Positions 42,269 through 53,758 of a stretch of DNA of 64,000 bases are shown one piece after another. Each line of letters starts with the position of its first letter. Positions within the stretch are counted from its first letter, which is position 1. Below the pieces are notes generated by a model, which ran no database searches, was not told the DNA's origin, and was given only the letters and a program-made list of their open reading frames with translations. Source of the DNA: Nansenia antarctica (Eukaryota; Chordata; Actinopteri; Argentiniformes; Microstomatidae); the NCBI GenBank assembly GCA_963989245.1, contig OZ022346.1, positions 5,683,881 through 5,747,880 of the forward strand, in the 5' to 3' direction. The position numbers and the translations under genes are program-made.

Positions 42269-43736
42269 CCTTACTGGGGAGGTGTGGTGCAGCTTCAAGG
42301 TGGTGGGTGCTTCCTCCTGTCACGCAATCAAAAAGGACTGATGATAAACAATGTTCCACTCAGCATATCCCAAAAAACGAATGCACACTTAGGATCCTCC
42401 TTCACGCTTCTCCCAGAGGACTTCTCTCTCTATCCCGCTTCTGCCTTTTTAGAGTCGTAGTCTTTTTGTCCTGTGTCGAAATGTGTGCCAGTCATTCAAC
42501 ACTGCTAGTCCATCGACAGATGACGTGCCAACCAGCTCATGTACCTGTAGTCTGTGCTTATGTGATGCACCCTCTCCCCAGACTCCTTAAGGTGAAGGAG
42601 GGTGTCTAGGGTTTGATATTGGGCCTGGAGGCTCCTGAAGTTCCCTCGCCACAGAACACAGAGCTCTCATAATGGCAGGGGGGCGAGGAGGACTGAAGCA
42701 CTTACCTTTTACACTTACCAGAAGAACCGGACTGGCAAAAGTGGAGAGGATTGAGCTCCTCTGCCATCCTGAATGCTTGTGGCCAAGGTGAATAGTTTTA
42801 TTTTTGGTATTATACAGTGAATGATTACAATGCATCTGAAGTATCTAGTACAGAACACTACACCCACAAGAGAAGAATAGTACTGTACACTGGTATGTGT
42901 CACCAGGGGAAGTTGCTCATATAGGTCTGATAGCTCTTCACTCTGGCAATAACTTGTATTTACTTACCACACAGCATGATGGTTATTAGAGGGAAGTATG
43001 TTTACTACAGCCAGCTTGAATGCAAGAGGGGGAACCAATAGAACAGCTTGACTCCTTTATGGTATGAATTTACGTCTGGGCAAACCAATGATAGAACACA
43101 AGCATTGAATGACTTAAAACATGTTGAAGTAGATTTGGACCTTTCATGCGTTTCGTTTTGCCCTTAAACGTATGGCGTAGCCTTCATGTTGAGGTGAAAT
43201 ATCATCTTACCCTGAATTATCCTCATAGGCCAGTCTTCTCCACTGTTCCGTTGGTAGCTAGCCTAACCCTAACCCCAGCAAAAGCTAACAGGAAAGCAGT
43301 GGCCTCTCCAATAGATGGGATTCCAAGGAATGTAGCTTTGTCTGAATTACCTGCTATCAATCTCATCAGAAATGTGATATTCAAACAATGTTTAGTAGCC
43401 CGGACGCATGAAGACCATATTTGGTTCGAGCGGGTCATCACATAAGTAACTGCGAGAAACCTCGAGATTTTAAAGGACTTTAGAGGACCGCGAGATTTTA
43501 AAGGACAATGGCAAATACAGCTCAGGTGAGAATTTCGAAATATGATTAATGAACATATAGTTATACATATATGTATATGATTAATGAACATTATAGTTTT
43601 CATATACACTGTATGTATTTATTATTTAGGTTGTTGGATGTGTTACGCATTTGGCTGTTTCGCACATAGTTTTGTTCATAAATCAGGCTTGGCTAACTGG
43701 GTAATCCTATGTGGTTTAGCGTTATCAGATATGAGA
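42269..43736 (+). other. probable rock1 3' UTR and downstream flank
   Basis: Sequence after the stop has no coding frame that I recognise and no clear polyadenylation signal. A/T-rich with GGGGGGCGAGGAGG near 42,678. The end of the transcript cannot be placed. Confidence 0.4.
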
Positions 43737-44305
43737 TTAGATTCAAGATTCAAGATTGCTTTATTGTCTGTCACAGAGTGACAGAAATTCTCCTTTGACA
43801 GGCTTTGTGCAGTTCATGAATACGGTATCCACATTAAAAACACACAAAGGTCACATACATAAAATAAAAACAGACAGATATAGCAGTGTTTATAAAATGT
43901 AGTGCCTATTTAAAAAGTCTAGTCATTTAAAAATAATAGTAAGAAAAACGGTATTATGATTTAAAAGCTAAAATGCTAAAATGTGGTTTAAAAGAAAAAC
44001 AGTGTGCTTCCTATTTTAAAATGTTCAGGGCGGTGGTTGCAGTGGGAATGAATGATTTTTTATCTGTGTTTTTCCGGGCCAGTGGAGTTCTATAACGGCG
44101 GCCTGATGGAAGTGGCTGAAATGATTGGTGGAGGGGGTGAGAGGGGTCCTGTGTGATTTGTGTGGCTTTCCTGATTAGTGACCGGTTGTAGATTTCAGAC
44201 AGGGGAGTTTGAGGTGAGCCGATGATTTTACTTGCCTGATTGACTATACGAGAGAGTTTGGTTTTGTGTTTGACAGTGAGGGAGTTGTACCAGGATGTGT
44301 TATTG
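43737..44305 (-). mobile_element. non-LTR retrotransposon C-terminal remnant
   Basis: On the minus strand about 44,300-44,025 reads TKLSRIVNQASKIIGSPQTP, HPLHQSFQPLPSGRRYRTPL and TDKKSFIPTATTALN, the end of a LINE ORF2. A 3' region follows with CTGTCACAGAGTGACAG on the plus strand. Confidence 0.75.
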
Positions 44306-44840
44306 AAGGTGATAATTCAACTTTATTGTCATTGCTGAGTACAAGTACCAACAACAAAATGCAGTTTGGCATATAACCAGAAGTGCAAATAGTGACAAAA
44401 CAAAGATAATTATATACAGTTATGAGCTATGTACAGTTAATGTATTTCTATTCTATTTTTATTTATATCCCCCCTATTTATGTCTATTTATGTCTAATTC
44501 TTGTTTTTTTTAATTATCTGTGGACTGTGTTTCCAATAAGAAAGCCATAGAAATGTATAAATGTGGACCACAGTATGACTTGAGGTAAGCTGGAGAGTGC
44601 TAATACAATTTCCATGACAGTTTGCAACCACTGATGCATGTGAGTTTCTTAAATTATTTATTAATCAGTTTATAACATTTTGTCTCAACAGTGAGAAGCA
44701 GCTGTTTGCCCATTACATGGTCGAAAATTTGAGCTAAGAAGAAAAAAGGAAGCTGAAAGACCATAGAGACAATGTTAAAAGAGCATTGGCGATAAAGTGC
44801 AAACAGCAATGATTTATCACTCATAAGATACACACCGGCT
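44306..44840. other. retroposon tail-like and unassigned sequence
   Basis: Starts with TTCAACTTTATTGTCATTGC (44,318), a retroposon-end-like string, and continues as A/T-rich sequence with no gene. Confidence 0.5.
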
Positions 44841-45200
44841 AGACCCCTAAGGTCTAGTGGCACTTTTCCTGGAGGCGCTGTGTACAGGTTTTTCGCCCCT
44901 GCTTGCCTGCCGCGCGCTGGGCTCCCTGGGCCGGCCTGCGTGCTTGGTCTGTTCTGCCGCTGGGGCACCTGACCCGGCTAGCCTCGTGCAGGGCTATGAT
45001 AGTCTGAGCCTGGTGGGCTGGGCCGGGTGTGCCGGTGGTGGGGCGGGTCGGGCGTGTGGGGTCCCTCGGGGGGGTTGTGGGGGCCGCAGCTTTGCACTGG
45101 TGGGCAAACTGGTAAGTAGTCGCTCTACGACTAGAGGGCTGCAGGGGAATTTTCCTGGATGCACAGTGCACAGGTTTTTTACCCTTGCGTCCTTTTGACC
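44841..45200. repeat. GC-rich block with two related halves
   Basis: CTGGAGGCGCTGTGTACAGG (44,871) and CTGGATGCACAGTGCACAGG (45,153) head related segments, with (GGGCCGG)-rich sequence between. It stands out in base composition from its surroundings. Open frames on both strands look like composition artefacts. No family is recognised. Confidence 0.45.
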
Positions 45201-45845
45201 AAGCTTTTGGAACCTGGAACCTGGACACTGGACACAACACTGAACACTACACTACACTGGACACTGAACATCTGTCATTATGAATAAACAAACAAATACA
45301 ACTTGAATTGATTTGATCCCTTGTACACTTTTTTTGGCATTTGTGTTGCAACACACCTGTACATTCTGCACTCTACCCTGTTAGGCCCTTATTTTACTCT
45401 AGACAGAAGGGTTGTAACACTTGTTATTAATTCCATTTGGTATACCTCATAAACTTTCTTGCATTTCTGGTGTTTGCATTTTACATATTCTAAATATATG
45501 CTATCTACATGTCGCACTCGATGGGGTTAGTGCTGTTGACTCATCAGAAAGTAAAGACTAATTCACAGAGTGTATGAAGATTCCAGTAAGGGTTTTGTGA
45601 AGGAGCCCTAGTGCTGTTGACTCATCAGAAATAGAATGTTTTATTTAGCTCATCAGTGGGCACTCAGCACCATGGACACCTCCAGCCCAGCACCTTGCAC
45701 CACGGTTCCTGCCCTGCTCCATGGATTATAACGATGATCGCCTGACCCTTGCCTGACTCCACCAAGTCCTTTGCCTGACCCCTCAAACCTGTTTGACTTA
45801 ATAAAGTCCCACACCTGGGGTCATTGACATTCATTTATTTATATA

Positions 45846-47399
45846 CAGTTAGGTCTGGGAGTATTTGGACAGTGACACAATTTCCATAATTTTGGCTCTG
45901 TATGCCACCACAAAGGATTTGAAATGAAACAATCAAGATGTAATTGAAGTGCATACTTTCAGCTTTAATTCAAGGGGTTGAACAAAAATATTGTATGAAA
46001 CGTTTAGGAATTGCAACCATTTTTATACACAGTCCCCTATTTTCAGGAGCTCAAAAGTAATTGGACAAATTAACATAATCATAAATAAAATGTTCATTTT
46101 TAATACTTTGTCGAGAATCCTTTGCAGGCAATGACTGCCTGAAGTCTGGAACACATGGACATCACCAAATGCTGGGTTTCCTCCTTTGTGATGCTTTGTC
46201 AGGCCTTTACTGCAGCAGTCTTCAGTTGTTGTTTGTTCGTGGGTCTTTCTGCCTTTAGTTTTGTCTTCAGCGAGTGAAATGCATGCTTGATTGGGTTGAG
46301 ATCAGGTGATTGACTGGCCATTGCTCTGGCCAATATTCCACTTCTTTGCCTTAAAAAGGTCCTGGGTTGCTTACACACTATGTTTTGGGTCATTGTCCAT
46401 CTGTATTGTGAAGCACCATCCAATCAACTTTGCTGAATTTGTCTGAATCTGAGCAGACAGAATATCCCTAAACACTTCAGAATTCATCTGTCTGCTTCTG
46501 TCTTCTGTCACATCATCAATAAACACTAGTGACCCAGTGCCATTGGAAGCCATGCATGTCCATGTCATCACACTGCCTCCACGTTTTTTCACAGATGATG
46601 TGGTATGCGTCGGATCATGAGCCGTTCCAAGCCTTCTCCATACTTTTTTCTTCCCATCATTCTGGTACAGGTTGATCTTAGTTCCATCGGTCCAAAGAAT
46701 GCTGTTCCAGAACAGGGCTGGCTTTTTTAGATGTTTTTTGTCAAAGTCTAATCTGGCCTTTCTATTCTTGAGGCTTATGAATGGCTTGCACCTTGTGGTG
46801 AACCCTCTGTATTTGCTTGTGTGAAGTCTTTCTTTTATGGTACACATGGATAATGATATGCCTACCTCCTGGAGACTGTTCTTCACTTGGCTGGATGTTG
46901 TGATGGGGTTTTTCTTTACCATGTAAAGGATCCTGTGATCATCCACCACTCTTGTCTTCCATGGACGTCCAGACCTTTTTGTGGTGCCGAGCTCACCAGT
47001 GCGTTCTTTTTTTTCTCAGAATGTACCGAACAGTTAATTTGGCCACTATTAATGTTCCCACTATCTCTCTGATGGATTTAGTTTTTGTTTTTACAGCCTA
47101 AGGATGGCCTGTTTCACTTGCATTGAGAGCTCTGTTGACTGCATGTTGTGCGTATACAGCAACAGCTTCCAAATGCAAATGCCACACTTGGAATCAACTC
47201 AGACCTTTTACCTGCTTAATTGATAAAGAAATAATGAAGGAATGAATAGCCCACACTGGCCCATGAAACAGCTTTTGAGTCAATTGTCCAATTACTTTTG
47301 GTTATTATATATAAAAGAGCTATAATTCATAAACCCTTCCTTCAATTTGGATGTGAATACCCTTAACCTAAAGCTGAGAGTCTGCACTTTAAGCCCACT
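45846..47399 (-). mobile_element. Tc1-like transposon
   Basis: Left end CAGTTAGGTCTGGGAGTATT in a TA-rich context; right subterminal region GTCCAATTACTTTTGG and AAAGCTGAGAGTCTGCACTT. Encodes a broken Tc1 transposase on the minus strand. Confidence 0.85.
46199..47142 (-). pseudogene. Tc1-type transposase, broken
   Basis: N-terminal part near 47,142 (MQSTELSMQVKQAILRL, then a stop), an HTH region KNPITTSSQVKNSLQEVGIS, catalytic stretches SILWTDGTKINLYQNDGKKK and MDNDPKH, and in another frame SPDLNPIKHAFHSLKTKLKA with the final D/E region. Stops and at least one frameshift (near 46,375) inactivate it. Confidence 0.88.
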
Positions 47400-48290
47400 C
47401 CTATATTAGACAGTAAATTCTGTTTGAAATCTCATATAAGATACGTTAGATCCAAAGTATCAAGGAGTATTGCAGTATTGTGCAGGGCAAAACATATTCT
47501 GGAACAGAGGATGTTGTATACTCTATATTGTTGTCTTGTCTTACCCTATTTGAGTTACTGTGTGGAGATATGGGGAAATGCATTTAAAAGCACTTTAAAC
47601 CCATTGATTACACTACAGAAAAAAGCTATGAGAATTGCACATAAGGTCGGATATCGTGATCACACAAATAACTTGTTAATGTCAAATGCCTTAAAGCTCA
47701 TGGACTTATTCAAATGTTAAATTGGCACAGTTAATGTATAAAGCAAAGACTCAAGAACTCCCAGGTAACATTAACAAATGATTTATAGAGAGGGATAAGG
47801 GATATCATTTGAGTGGTAACCACAATTTTAACAAGGGTTATGCTCACATTATTATCTCAGGAGCAGGTGCATATCATTCTACAGAGTTACCATGGAATGG
47901 GCTAGAGGAAAATATGAAGGAAAGCAGAAATATTGCTCTATTTGAAAAAAGAAAAATGATTTTTGTTAAATACCAAAATTAGGAAAGGGAAGGTTGTTAA
48001 TCTTCTGGAAACTAAGGTGTGGTTTTCTGTGTCTTTTTCTTCTGTATTACATTGTGGATACTGATGTTTTTATTTATTTATTTTGTGTTGTTTCAGTATT
48101 AAGAATGGAAAAGTATGTTTATTTCTTTATTTTGTGTTGTATCAATATTAAGAATGAAAAAGTATTAGAACGGATGATACTGAAATATATGTATTAATTA
48201 ATTGGATTATATAATGTAAGCATAATTGTTAAGTATAAACAGGGGTAGGACAGGCTTCTTCCTACTCCTTTTCGAACAATTGATAGGATA
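47400..48290 (+). mobile_element. non-LTR retrotransposon 3' fragment
   Basis: YVRSKVSRSIAVLCRAKHIL, LYTLYCCLVLPYLSYCVEIW, LQKKAMRIAHKVGYRDHTN are reverse-transcriptase C-terminal blocks. Degraded frames continue to about 47,980 (STELPWNGLEENMKESRNIA), and the 3' region ends GGCTTCTTCCTACTCCTTTT. Confidence 0.8.
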
Positions 48291-48836
48291 GAGCTGTCCT
48301 CTCCACCTGTGGGAAAGAGAGAGGAAAGGGAGCAGTGTTTTCTGGCTGGTTGGTAAGTCTTGGTAAGATCAGCTGTTCAGGGTCAGCTGGATGCGTGGAA
48401 TGCTATTGTTGCTGTCTGAAGTAACCTCACACAGAATACTCGAGGAGGGGGGGGAGAGCAGAGCATACCACACTAAGGCTGATCACTGCTGGCAGCTTTA
48501 ATAAGTACCCTGCGTTTATCTGCTGTTTTGATGGGTGCACTGTGTTATTATGGCCTATGGAGATGTAGGGCTGTGTGGCTCGGGGGCCCTCCCCTGTTTT
48601 TATACCCCTATCAGGCACCTGGTGGGTAATACACAGAGAATTAAAGCTCTGGCCCAAACGTGTCATTACACAGCCCTATGGACGCCTTCCTTCCTCCCCC
48701 TTCATACTGTACTATACCTCTCCTCCACACACCCCTCTCCTTTCTCACCTTGTTTTATTTCCAGCATCCCAGCATACACCTCTCTCACCTGCCCCACCCC
48801 ACCCCACCACCCAACAGATATACCTATCTCTGTTTA

Positions 48837-48838
<2 letters not shown>
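48291..48838. other. intergenic sequence, no recognised feature
   Basis: Pyrimidine-rich toward its right end. No gene is seen. Confidence 0.4.

Positions 48839-48896
<58 letters not shown>
48839..48896. repeat. CA microsatellite
   Basis: Pure (CA)n followed by (GA)n. Confidence 0.97.
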
Positions 48897-48900
<4 letters not shown>

Positions 48901-49199
48901 GCACACACTGAGAGAGAGAGATAGAAATCCTACTCTATTTGAGGTATCTCTCTTTATTTTGGTGAAAGGAGATTTTTCAAAGATTCTCAATCATGACTGA
49001 TGACTCAATCATTTGGTTGCTACATCATGAGCAGAATCAAGAACACACGTTCAGTACCATGTACTGAATTCACAAGGTATTGACATGACTGTTGAAGCTG
49101 TGCCATGTTGTACAACAGAGCATTTAGTATATCAGCCTTTTAATACAAGATGTGAACATGTTAGAATGCATTTGAGTAAACAATGTGTTATAAAATAAC

Positions 49200-49285
49200 A
49201 GCATCCGCACACTCAAACACTGTGCAAAAACATTGTTTTATTGCGAGCTTTCGGTCATTGACCTTCTTCAGGCATAAAGCAGACA
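49200..49285 (-). other. Penelope-like element tail with hammerhead-like core
   Basis: On the minus strand: CTGAAGA, a GGTC/GACC stem with AAT loop, then GAAAGC. This is the order CUGANGA-stem II-GAAA found in hammerhead ribozymes of Penelope-like retroelements. The closing UH nucleotide and a good stem III are not evident, so activity is unlikely. No reverse transcriptase is adjacent. Confidence 0.4.
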
Positions 49286-49681
49286 AGTGAATGTAGTGGT
49301 GTAAAGGGTTCAAACAACATCACTTGATTTAGCCAATGCACAACATCTGTGTCAAACATCCACCTAGTGGCAAGGCATCAAGGGTGAACAATGTGATGTC
49401 AGATGTATCAGATGTATCAGAATTCAGAATGTTGGCCTATCATTAGAATGTGTATGGTTTCCAACGGAATGCATCTTTTGAAAGGCAACTGGCAAAAGTA
49501 GAACATTCCAAATCATTTCCAATGTTTACTTTGCATGGTGAAGTCGACAAGGATGTTATTTTAGAAAACAATGGCGCAAAATCAACCACTTGGAGACAGA
49601 TACCTCTTGAAACTGAAATCCCAGACTGATTCAGATACAGCAGGTATTTATGAAACTCAACTACAAAACCAGACAGTTGTT

Positions 49682-49784
49682 TGTGGTGTATATAAAGGTT
49701 CAGATGGTTATTCCTCAGGTTGAAACTGTACAGGTGTATATAAAGGTTCAGATGGTTATTCCTCAGGTTGAAACTGTACAGGTG
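49682..49784. repeat. 46-47-bp direct duplication
   Basis: Two tandem copies of GTGTATATAAAGGTTCAGAT...TTGAAACTGTACAG. Confidence 0.9.
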
Positions 49785-49922
49785 TGTCTTTTGGTGATGG
49801 GGGATATGGTTCTAAATGCTTCAATCGTGAATTCAAAAGATTTTTGTTTTAATGTCAATTGAGCCTCTACTGTATAGATTTCAGTTGAATATAGAGTTGA
49901 ACCTGTTTCCTGTCTCGTCCAG

Positions 49923-50086
49923 GACTAAACTCGCGGCCCGCCCAGGAGGTCCAGAGTGAGGCCACCTCCTGGCTGGTCCAGGACTGGTCCTGTCTGCTCT
50001 GGGTCCTGGTCGCGTTCTGCCTGGTCGCGTTCTGCCTGGTCCACTTCAGAACCAACAGGAGCCGTAGAGGGGATGAACACAACCAG
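49923..50086 (+). CDS. penultimate exon of an unidentified single-pass membrane protein
   Basis: Acceptor TCTCGTCCAG|GAC, donor ACCAG|GTAACT, 164 nt: LNSRPAQEVQSEATSWLVQD, then a hydrophobic segment WSCLLWVLVAFCLVAFCLVH and the basic stop-transfer FRTNRSRRGDEHNQ. The hydrophobic core contains a perfect 15-bp tandem duplication (LVAFC twice). I do not recognise the gene. Start and earlier exons are not visible upstream. Confidence 0.65.
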
Positions 50087-50097
50087 GTAACTGATGG

Positions 50098-50567
<470 letters not shown>

Positions 50568-50645
50568 GACCCAGCAGAAACAATTCACTGACGACATTCA
50601 GAACGTCCAATTGACCTCTGACCCCCCCCACCCCCCCTCCCCCAG

Positions 50646-50789
50646 CCTGGCCCCTCCCCCATGCCCTCCGACATGCACAGCAGCTACGACGAGAGAGACT
50701 TCTCCGATGACTACGATGACTACTCCGACATGCACAGCAGCTACGACGAGAGAGACTTCTCCGATGACTACTCTGACAGGTCTCTGTGA
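50646..50789 (+). CDS. last exon of the membrane protein, acidic cytoplasmic tail
   Basis: Acceptor CCCCCAG|CCTGGC, phase 0, stop TGA at 50,787-50,789. PGPSPMPSDMHSSYDERDFS, DDYDDYSDMHSSYDERDFSD, DYSDRSL. The block SDMHSSYDERDFSDDY occurs twice as a 57-bp in-frame tandem duplication. Rich in Asp, Ser and Tyr, as in cytoplasmic tails with phosphorylation or sorting motifs, but no named motif can be assigned. Confidence 0.65.
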   Translation, partial: PGPSPMPSDMHSSYDERDFSDDYDDYSDMHSSYDERDFSDDYSDRSL

Positions 50790-51065
50790 CATCACCGGTG
50801 ACATCATCATCAACAGACAGTAGTGTGCGTTTACGCTGGTATATTTTTGAAACACCACCAAACTTGCAGTTGATATGAAATGAAACTGTTTTCTTTGCTC
50901 ATAATCATCACCTCGTGGGCTTGTCTTCTGCTGTGATCTGTTGGTGCTCTGGGTTGCTAGGCAACGAGAGACAGGATGTCAGAGGTTCTCATCTGGTATA
51001 AAACAACAACAAAAAATAAAGTTCCGGAAGAAACTTGGGGCTGGAGTGTTGGTAGTGTTGAACAT

Positions 51066-51220
51066 TTACAGACAGACGCACATACACACACATACACACA
51101 CATACACACATACACACACACATACACACATACTCACACACACACATACACACATATACACACACACACACACATACACACATACACACATACACACACA
51201 CACATACACACACACACATA

Positions 51221-51269
<49 letters not shown>

Positions 51270-51274
51270 ACATG
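51066..51274. repeat. CA/TACA microsatellite
   Basis: (CACATA)n and (CA)n over about 200 bp. Reading frames here are low-complexity artefacts. Confidence 0.97.
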
Positions 51275-51275
51275 C

Positions 51276-51787
51276 AGTGGGGGGGGGGGGGTGGGAGGTA
51301 GGAGGGAGGAGGGAGGGGACCCAGGGGTTGGAAGATCTTGCTGACCTGCATTGTACGACAGGATATACAGGCAGAATATACATTGGGGGAAAGTATTCAA
51401 CGTTTGAAATCAATAATATCTTCATTGCAGCTATTCACATGCAATTTAGGCCAGACATTGGTATTAACTCAATAAAACTGACCAAATTGGAAAACTCCAA
51501 TCCATAGAAAAACGTTATGTGCAATAAAGTGGTATGGCACAGGAACAAAGTATTGAACGCAGTAACTGAAATGTATTTAATACTCGGAGGAGAAGCCTTT
51601 GTTTCCAATGACAGCTTCAAGACGATTCCTGTATGGAAAACCACATCTCTCACCGTGATCAGATGGGATTTTGGCTCATTCTTTAACACAGACAGTCTTT
51701 AAATCCGGAAGATTTTGTGGGGACCGCTGGTGAATCTTGATCTTCGGTTCCTTCCACAAATGTTCTATTGGATTTAACTCTGGTGAT
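51276..51787. repeat. inverted segment shared with 63,395-63,910 (Tc1-like end)
   Basis: From the G run through GGTTGGAAGATCTTGCTGAC, ACATTGGGGGAAAGTATTCA (probable Tc1-like TIR) to ATTTAACTCTGGTGAT. The match continues about 100 bp outside the presumed TIR, so the shared block is larger than the transposon end. Confidence 0.85.
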
Positions 51788-52751
51788 GGTCTTCGTGCGT
51801 CCGGGTGAAGCGCGTGTCGGATGCAGCTGGATATACTTGAAAATTGCGGGAAAATGTTCTTACGCACCTTAGTGTACGAGAGCTTTATAAAGGCCCCAGC
51901 ACTACTCATAGAGGTGGAGGTGTCGCCCTCTAGTGTTCAGAGACAGTTACTGATATTACCATCACTGCAAAGAGAGGCAGAAGACTGGACTGTTATGTAT
52001 TCTTACCTGGTTGTTATTACATGTTATATTAAAACACATGAACCCCCTAGACTAACAAGCTCTTCTGCAGGGTGCCATCATCATTGATTATTACTAAATG
52101 AAACAGATTGAAAGCATCTGCAATAATTGACCTTTATTAAAATATCTAAATATGATGAAAAGTGTTAAAAACATGATATGAAACAACAATACAGCATATC
52201 AAAATAGGAAAATAGGGAAACAACTTAGATGAAGCAACAATATTTCTGAATACAAGAAAAAGCAGAACATCATTGTTTATGCAAAAAAAAAAAAAATTCT
52301 CCAAGCAAACTTTAAAACCCATGCATACCTCTGTATAACCCTTACAAAAGAGAAAAAACACTTGAAATATTTTTTTGCCGGGGATTCAAACAACAACAAA
52401 ATGCGATGGGGCTGGAGAAATGTAACCACTCTCAGATTCATAGACGGAGCTATGGATGTAATAACCGACCATCCATGAGATCAACATGATAGTTTTAACC
52501 ATGTTTTGAAGCTATACAGTGTTTGTTAACAATGACATTGTTTATAACAAGTAAAACAATAATTTTCTAACCCAATTATTACAATTTTATTTTGGCTTCT
52601 GTTGAAGTCAATTCATGAGGCATTAAATTATTATTCTAAGTTATATTCCTCAATGACTATACTGTATATCATTAATTTTAGTTAATTAATGAATTAAGTT
52701 GAGTCCCACAATGGATGTACCAATCCCAGATTGCCTCTTTAAAGCTGAGCT
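51788..52751. other. A/T-rich flank of the gypsy element
   Basis: No gene is recognised. Contains an A run at 52,284 and ends with the 4-bp target AGCT (52,748-52,751). Confidence 0.5.
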
Positions 52752-52954
52752 TGTGGTGATTCACATTAAGAGACATTCACCAAGAAGGGTTTGTACCTTT
52801 AAGAGTGGGGGTTAAAGGGGCAAGGGTTTCCGGTTCCGGAGGAAGTTATTGTGGTTGTCACTGAGAGTGTATGTTAGCATGTAATAGAAAGTGAGAGAAG
52901 TAAACATCCTCGACTCCAACCTGCGTCTGTCGTCTCCTTGTTGCAACTCCCACA
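52752..52954 (+). repeat. 5' LTR of gypsy element
   Basis: TG...CA ends, 203 bp, matching 56,998-57,200 at every position I compared. No obvious TATAAA; AGTGAGAGAAGTAAACATCC lies in the downstream part. Confidence 0.95.
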
Positions 52955-52955
52955 T

Positions 52956-52970
52956 TGGTGACCCCGACGA
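52956..52970 (+). promoter_or_regulatory. primer-binding site, tRNA-Trp type
   Basis: TGGTGACCCCGACG begins 1 nt after the 5' LTR and is complementary to the 3' end of eukaryotic tRNA-Trp (CGTCGGGGTCACCA). Confidence 0.85.
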
Positions 52971-52981
52971 AAGCGAACGAG

Positions 52982-53740
52982 ATGTCTGTCCAGAACCCCG
53001 GTAACGCCGCCGCGTTGCCCGCACCGGACTATGCTAACATATACGCTGCAACCGTCAAGCTGCCCGACTTTTGGCAGCAGAACCCACGGCCGTGGTTTCA
53101 TCACATAGAAGCCCAATTCCGGCTGAGAGGGATAACGCAGGATGGGACTAAATATTTCCATGTGGTGTCTGCGTTAGATGCTTCGACAACAGCACGCGCG
53201 ATGATGCTGTTGGAGGAGCCACCGGCTGTCGGCATGTACGATGCATTGAAGACATTCCTGCTGAAACTTTATGAGCTGTCAGAATTAGAGAAAGCAGACC
53301 GCCTGCTGTCACTCAATGGCCTCGGCGACGGCAAACCGTCGGAGTTGATGGAGAGAATGTTGTCTGTGCTGGGATCAGCTGATCCCTCGTTCTTGTTTAC
53401 ACACATTTTCCTGCGGCAGCTCCCGGCGCCTGTGCGCACAGCACTGGCCAGTTCCCCCCTCTCCTCCACCAAGGATTATCGTTCTCTGGCTGCGGAGGCC
53501 GACAGGGTGTACCTCGCTAACCGGCAGCAGTTTATCCATGCGCTGCTGCCCCACCCAGACCACTTGACCCCACCTCCACCCCTGGAGGACTATACAGACA
53601 CCGCGGCCGCGGTGACGGCCCGCCGCCAAGCCGACGACGGGCTCTGTTACTACCATGCAAGGTTTGGGTCCAAGGCCAAGCAGTGTCGCAAGCCATGCAG
53701 TTTCAGGGTACAGGGAAACGCCAGGGCCGGCGCTCATTAG
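52982..53740 (+). CDS. gag: gypsy gag
   Basis: 253 codons from ATG 52,982 (MSVQNPGNAAALPAPDYANI). Residues about 25-190 contain the capsid-like domain: KLPDFWQQNPRPWFHHIEAQ, then MERMLSVLGSADPSFLFTHI and FLRQLPAPVRTALASS. A C-terminal Cys/His motif LCYYHARFGSKAKQCRKPCS resembles the CHCC finger of CsRn1-type elements rather than the usual CCHC. Pro-rich linker before it. Stop TAG at 53,738-53,740. Pol is reached by -1 frameshifting. Confidence 0.93.
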   Translation: MSVQNPGNAAALPAPDYANIYAATVKLPDFWQQNPRPWFHHIEAQFRLRGITQDGTKYFHVVSALDASTTARAMMLLEEPPAVGMYDALKTFLLKLYELSELEKADRLLSLNGLGDGKPSELMERMLSVLGSADPSFLFTHIFLRQLPAPVRTALASSPLSSTKDYRSLAAEADRVYLANRQQFIHALLPHPDHLTPPPPLEDYTDTAAAVTARRQADDGLCYYHARFGSKAKQCRKPCSFRVQGNARAGAH

Positions 53741-53758
53741 CGGCTATGGGCGCCGGCC
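53713..53758 (+). promoter_or_regulatory. -1 ribosomal frameshift signal (gag to pol)
   Basis: Slippery heptamer G GGA AAC (53,713-53,719) in the gag reading phase, a 5-nt spacer (GCCAG), then a perfect 9-bp GC stem GGCCGGCGC (53,725-53,733) with GCGCCGGCC (53,750-53,758). The gag stop lies in the 16-nt loop. Slippage gives GKRQGRRSLAAMGAG, the start of the pol frame. Confidence 0.85.

Noticed and set aside
51066..51507. His/Thr- and Cys/Val-rich frames over CA repeats, here and at 48.8, 58.4 and 31.9 kb
   Set aside because: Dinucleotide repeats read as peptides; no coding evidence.
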